Shown here: positions 60,386 through 64,000 of the stretch, in pieces
How positions within the stretch are numbered: the first letter of the stretch is position 1
Layout of the letters: each line of letters starts with the position of its first letter
Assembly: GCA_947652115.1 (NCBI GenBank)
Contig: OX393573.1
Span: forward strand, 11,071,981-11,135,980
Reading direction: 5' to 3'
Length of the DNA: 64,000 bases
Source: Blastomussa wellsi
Taxonomy: Eukaryota > Cnidaria > Anthozoa > Scleractinia > Plerogyridae
Notes under the pieces: model-generated
The model's database searches: none
What the model saw: only the letters and a program-made list of their open reading frames with translations
Told to the model about the DNA's origin: nothing
Translations under genes and position numbers: made by a program

Positions 60386-60579
60386 TAAGCCACCTTTAAA
60401 TATTTTTCACTGCTGTGGTGTCACAATCAAAAACAAGACATCACTAGATTTTTCAGGAGCCAGGCATGGCTTTGCCCAGCTAGCTAGAGAATCACGGTGC
60501 ACGGTGACAATGCCCTTCTTTAGATAAATACTTGCATATGCGTCAAATATTATACAGATGGTAAAATGCAACAGAACTT

Positions 60580-61900
60580 ACTATTATGGCTCGACATAGT
60601 GAGCTGTGAATTGAACCATGATTGAAGGTTCCTAACTACTGGAACAGGACTTGCATTAGCTGTTGCTTTGTGCCTAGTATAAGAAACTCTGTTTTGTCAT
60701 CTTTTAACATTAGATTGTCCGATATCATCCAGCTCCTGACATCACTGATGCAATCAGTCATAGACTTTACAGCAGCGTTGGCTTCCTGAGATTGGTTTTG
60801 GCTTAAGGAAACATAGAGCTGCATATCATCAGCATTGGAGTGGACTTGTGGCAGGTGACCTTCCACGATGTCAAATAGCTTGCACGTATATATGGTAAAG
60901 AGCAGCAGGCCTAAGCAAGGTCCTTTAGGGATGCCTTGACGCAGGGGAATGTGAAAGACACTCGCTGGAGCCAGTCAGATAAATACGACCTGAACCAAGA
61001 AAGCGCATTGCCCATTACTCCACAGTCAGACTCAAGACGCTGGATCAGCTTATCATGGTGCATCGTGTCAAATGCCCATTTCAATAAAACAAGTAGGGTG
61101 GCATGTTGCTGATTCATTGACATCAGGATGTCATTCTTTACTTTAAGTAAAGTTGTTTCTGTGCTGTGTAGAGGTTTATATGCAGATTGCAGCAGGAAAT
61201 GGCGTTCGGTGACTGTCAGATGCTCGGAGAACTGATCAACACTCGCACTTTCTGAGAGCTTGGATATATAGGCGAGATTGCTCACTGGACGGAAATTCGT
61301 ACAATAGGCAATGTCCATGTTATGAGGCAAGACAAGCGCCTCTTTCCAAGTGCCAGCGAACCGGCCAGTCTCAAAAGAATGATTGACTAACTTGGTTATG
61401 ACTGGCAGCAAACTCTCCAGCAACTGAACAACAGTGAACGTTGGAACCGGGTCAAGCTGACATGACTTTTATCCACCTTATCATTGAGCATGCGCACTTG
61501 ATCCTGTGTCAGGGACTTGAAGCTGGTAAACTGTCCATCGATGCATGCGCTATGCACATCCACGGGAGGAGGCAATTGAGGCTGCCCCGACAAGTCAGCT
61601 AAAGACCAATTTGTCGTCAATCTTCTGGGCTAAAAAGTTACCAAAGTCATTGGCAAGCTGGACAGGGTTGCCCGGAGGGAAAGAAACGTCCTTAGCATCA
61701 CACAGCAAGGCCTTAGTAGTTCGAAATAATTTCCTCTGGTTAGAGTTGTTTTCTTGACTGTGACTGGTGTACTATTAATTCACAACAGGCTTGATTCATT
61801 ATGAATGTTGCATTGTTTTTCTTTGCCTTAAAAACACTAAGGTCATGCGCAGATTTAGACTTGTGCCAGATCCTCTCAGCCTTTCATCTAGCCCATATGG
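60580..61900 (-). pseudogene. CR1/Jockey-type LINE reverse-transcriptase relic
   Basis: Frames 61396-61620, 60911-61423 and 60636-60866. Motifs: N-F-R-P-V-S-N-L, S-A-Y-K-P-L-H-S-T-E-T-T-L, A-F-D-T-M-H-H-D, F-R-S-Y-L-S, then N-A-D-D-M-Q-L-Y where the active site should read Y-A-D-D. Frameshifts separate the parts. It lies inside, or next to, the plus-strand Ngaro-like relic. Confidence 0.75.
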
Positions 61901-61918
61901 CAGCCTTCATCTGACTCT

Positions 61919-62620
61919 TTGCCCATTGAAGAGGGTGTACTAGACCCTCAGCTCAACTGTCTCTGTTTGCGGTTTGTTGTTCGTGGAATCAAACGCACAC
62001 TGGGTTCTTCTGAAGCTCAGCGTTTACCCAACACTGATGATATTCTAATGGCCATTTACTGTTCTCTGGATTTGGCCCACCCTGATCATTACATGCTTTG
62101 AGCCGCTTGCACCCTGGCCTATTTTGGTTTCCTGAGATCTGCAGAATTTACAGTTTCCAACCTGGCTAGCTTTTCCTCTGCTCTCCATTTGAGTGTGCAA
62201 GACATCACAGTTGACTCGCACGCTTGGCCCTACGAGTAAGAATTAAAGCATCCGAGACTGATCCATTCCTTAAAGGCTGCTTCATCCATATCGGCAGGGA
62301 AATCTTTCCTCACTGTGTTCTTTGAGCAGTCATGACGTATCTGGTTATTAGAGGCAACTTTGGTGGCCCTTTGTTCTTATTTCAAGATGGTAGGCCACTC
62401 TTGTGTGCGATCCTTACTAGTCAGATTAGAGAGATTTTGGCAGGTGCTGGAGTTACAGGAAATTTCTCCAGCCATAGTTTTTGTATTGGTGTGGCCGCTG
62501 TGGCAGCTCAGAATGGCATCCCGGATCACCTCATTCAAGCCCAGGGCCATTGGTCTAGCAATGCATAACAATCTTATATTGGGACTCCCTCTGAGACTTT
62601 GGCCGTGTTCTCTTCTCGCT
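61919..62620 (+). pseudogene. Second tyrosine recombinase relic (Ngaro/DIRS)
   Basis: Closely resembles the recombinase of the minus-strand element: V-V-R-G-I-K-R, P-N-T-D-D-I, A-Y-F-G-F-L-R-S-A-E-F, then H-S-F-C-I-G-V-A-A-V (Arg of the H-x-x-R box changed to Cys), D-H-L-I-Q-A-Q-G and W-S-S-N-A followed by a stop. Several frameshifts and stops. Confidence 0.75.
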
Positions 62621-63136
62621 TGATACCTTGCTCTCCGGGTCTTTGATGTGGGCTTTGTCAGGTTCCAAACACAGGTGGACGTTTTTTGTCGTTTTTTGAA
62701 CTGTGTTTGATGACCAGCAGAGGTGGACTCATGCTTCAAGCTCATAACGCTCATGGATGGAGGCGGATGCATGCTGTTAGCTTGTTCGCTGCTCAGGCAG
62801 AGGCACTCTTGGCCCCTTGCTACTTCATCAGACAGGTGGCAGGGACTCAAGCTCTGAGCTTGTATTTCTTAAGGCGGAGGCTTACTCCTACTACTAGTAT
62901 GTAGTGTCCACAGGCTGACTTGGCTTTTTGGTCCGATAGAGTTCCTCAGTTGCTGTGCAGGGTAAGCTTTCCTTGCTTGGCTGGGTAAGTTTTTTCCCCT
63001 CTTCTCTTTTTCTTTTTTTCTGAGTTGGGGAAGGTGCTTGGCTAGTTTGGGAAATGGCGCAGGTCCCATGTCCTCCCTCTTCATGGGCCCCTCACCCTTT
63101 CCAAGCACCTTTGAGGGCGAAGTCTTTGGTTTTTGC

Positions 63137-63482
63137 CGCTCTCAGTGTTGCCATGGATACCTGCATGACCTGCTTTGGCTTGTGTGTTGCCTGGCACCAC
63201 CACCCCCTTTTATAGGTCGCGCAGTTGTTTCAAGCCTTGAAGTGTGCTTGTTTGCTCCAGTTTTGCTACCTTGTCCTCCCTCCCTGATTGGTCCATTGGG
63301 TAAGTATGTGGGTGGGTAAGTATTTCCACTGATTCTTTCAGTGTGATGGTGCCTGGTGGTGGTTGCTACTCTCAGGGTTGCCGTGGATACCTTCGTGCCC
63401 TGCTTTGGCTTTTGTGTTGCCTGGCACCACCACCCACCTTTATAGGCACCTTCCCTAAGCTCATCTATTGGCAATGAGTTTT
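63137..63482 (+). repeat. Split-repeat 3' end of the second Ngaro-like relic
   Basis: Two copies (63137-63215 and 63362-63450 or beyond) of a block with gttgccatggatacc/gttgccgtggatacc, ctgctttggctt, tgttgcctggcaccaccacc flank a piece (63220-63268) that matches 58878-58926. The order B-A-B, with A1 at 58.9 kb, mirrors the minus-strand element. Confidence 0.6.
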
Positions 63483-63484
63483 AA

Positions 63485-63595
63485 TCCTCAGCAGTAAATT
63501 CATCTGTACTCGTTTATACACCTGGGTGAAGAGAGGCACTGTGAGGGTAAAAAGTCTTGCCCAAGAACACAACACAGTGTCTCGAACGTGGACTG
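63485..63595 (-). repeat. SINE fragment, inverted
   Basis: Complement of the SINE middle: tatacacctgggtgaagaga, ggcactgtgagggta, cttgcccaagaacacaacac. Fused directly to the LINE frame that follows. Confidence 0.6.
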
Positions 63596-63596
63596 T

Positions 63597-64000
63597 TCTA
63601 CTCTTAAACCTTTACTGATTCTTCAAAAGAGAGCTATACCCATTACAACTTTCTCAAAACCAGATGAACAGTCTGAGCCTCTTTTTAAGGAATTAGAGAT
63701 TCTTAAATTAACTGATCTTGTTACCCTTCACAATGCACTCCTCATGTATCACTATTACCATAACCTTCTTCCATCTTCCTTTGAAAATTTTTTTCAAGCA
63801 GTAGCATCCATACACTCGTACAATACCAGACTTGCTTCTAAAACAACCTATTACATCAATGCCATCAAAACAAACTATGGTAAATTCAACATTTGCATTT
63901 CAGCTGTAAAAATTTGGAATCATCTTGATGAAAGTATTAAACACCTCCCCCGTAAAAAGTTTAAAAACAAAGTGAAGCTTAACATCTTACAGTCTTACTG
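63597..64000 (+). CDS. LINE reverse-transcriptase C-terminal region, partial, running off the window
   Basis: Open in one frame from about 63597 to the end. Pattern of the Jockey/CR1-type RT C-terminus: L-Q-K-R-A-I-P-I, then L-F-K-E-L-E-I-L-K-L, L-L-M-Y-H-Y-Y-H-N-L-L-P, H-S-Y-N-T-R, then I-W-N-H-L-D. No start; the 5' side is joined to a SINE fragment, so this is a truncated copy. 3' end not in the window. Confidence 0.7.

Overview
This is eukaryotic, AT-rich, intron-rich DNA dense in short repeats. Cnidarian-style gene content (a GCM factor, a BEN-domain protein, DNAJC27 remnants), tRNA-derived SINE families, Penelope-like, Ngaro/DIRS and LINE relics and many foldback MITEs point to an anthozoan, most likely a stony coral. 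The species cannot be told from sequence alone.

Layout. 0-6 kb: a small methyl-CpG-binding-domain ORF (minus) and a two-exon, open CACTA/EnSpm-like transposase gene (minus). 6-12 kb: a nine-exon BEN-domain gene (plus), head to head with the transposase gene. 12-13.5 kb: a palindromic repeat array, a SINE tail and a 196-bp foldback element with an 8-9 bp target duplication. 13.5-26.1 kb: a 16-exon gene (plus) built from six pairs of degenerate EF-hands, its introns holding a Penelope relic, SINEs and MITEs. 26.1-37.3 kb: a 12-exon GCM transcription-factor gene (minus, 663 aa, all splice phases closing), which carries a ~390-residue C-terminal region with features of a Mutator-like (MULE) transposase core. 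37.3-42.1 kb: no gene seen. 42.15-43.16 kb: a single-exon protein with a NYN/PIN-like N-terminus and C2H2-like fingers. 43-50 kb: intergenic with a LINE relic, a tRNA-like sequence, a 1.25-kb TIR element and foldbacks. 50.3-53.2 kb: two-exon remains of a DNAJC27 (Rab-like GTPase) gene between inverted repeats. 53.9-58.7 kb: a nearly complete, frameshifted Ngaro/DIRS retrotransposon (minus) with textbook split direct repeats. 58.8-63.5 kb: a second, plus-strand tyrosine-recombinase element relic broken by minus-strand LINE sequence. 63.6 kb to the end: the 3' part of a LINE reverse-transcriptase ORF running off the window.

The host genes do not form an operon or obvious pathway; the common thread is domestication and decay of mobile DNA beside normal genes. 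Exon models for the CACTA, BEN, EF-hand and GCM genes were built by hand from GT/AG sites and checked for phase. The three complete models close in frame from ATG to stop; the EF-hand gene closes from its second listed exon to the stop, but its initiating exon was not found. Homology statements rest on remembered family patterns, not on a search.
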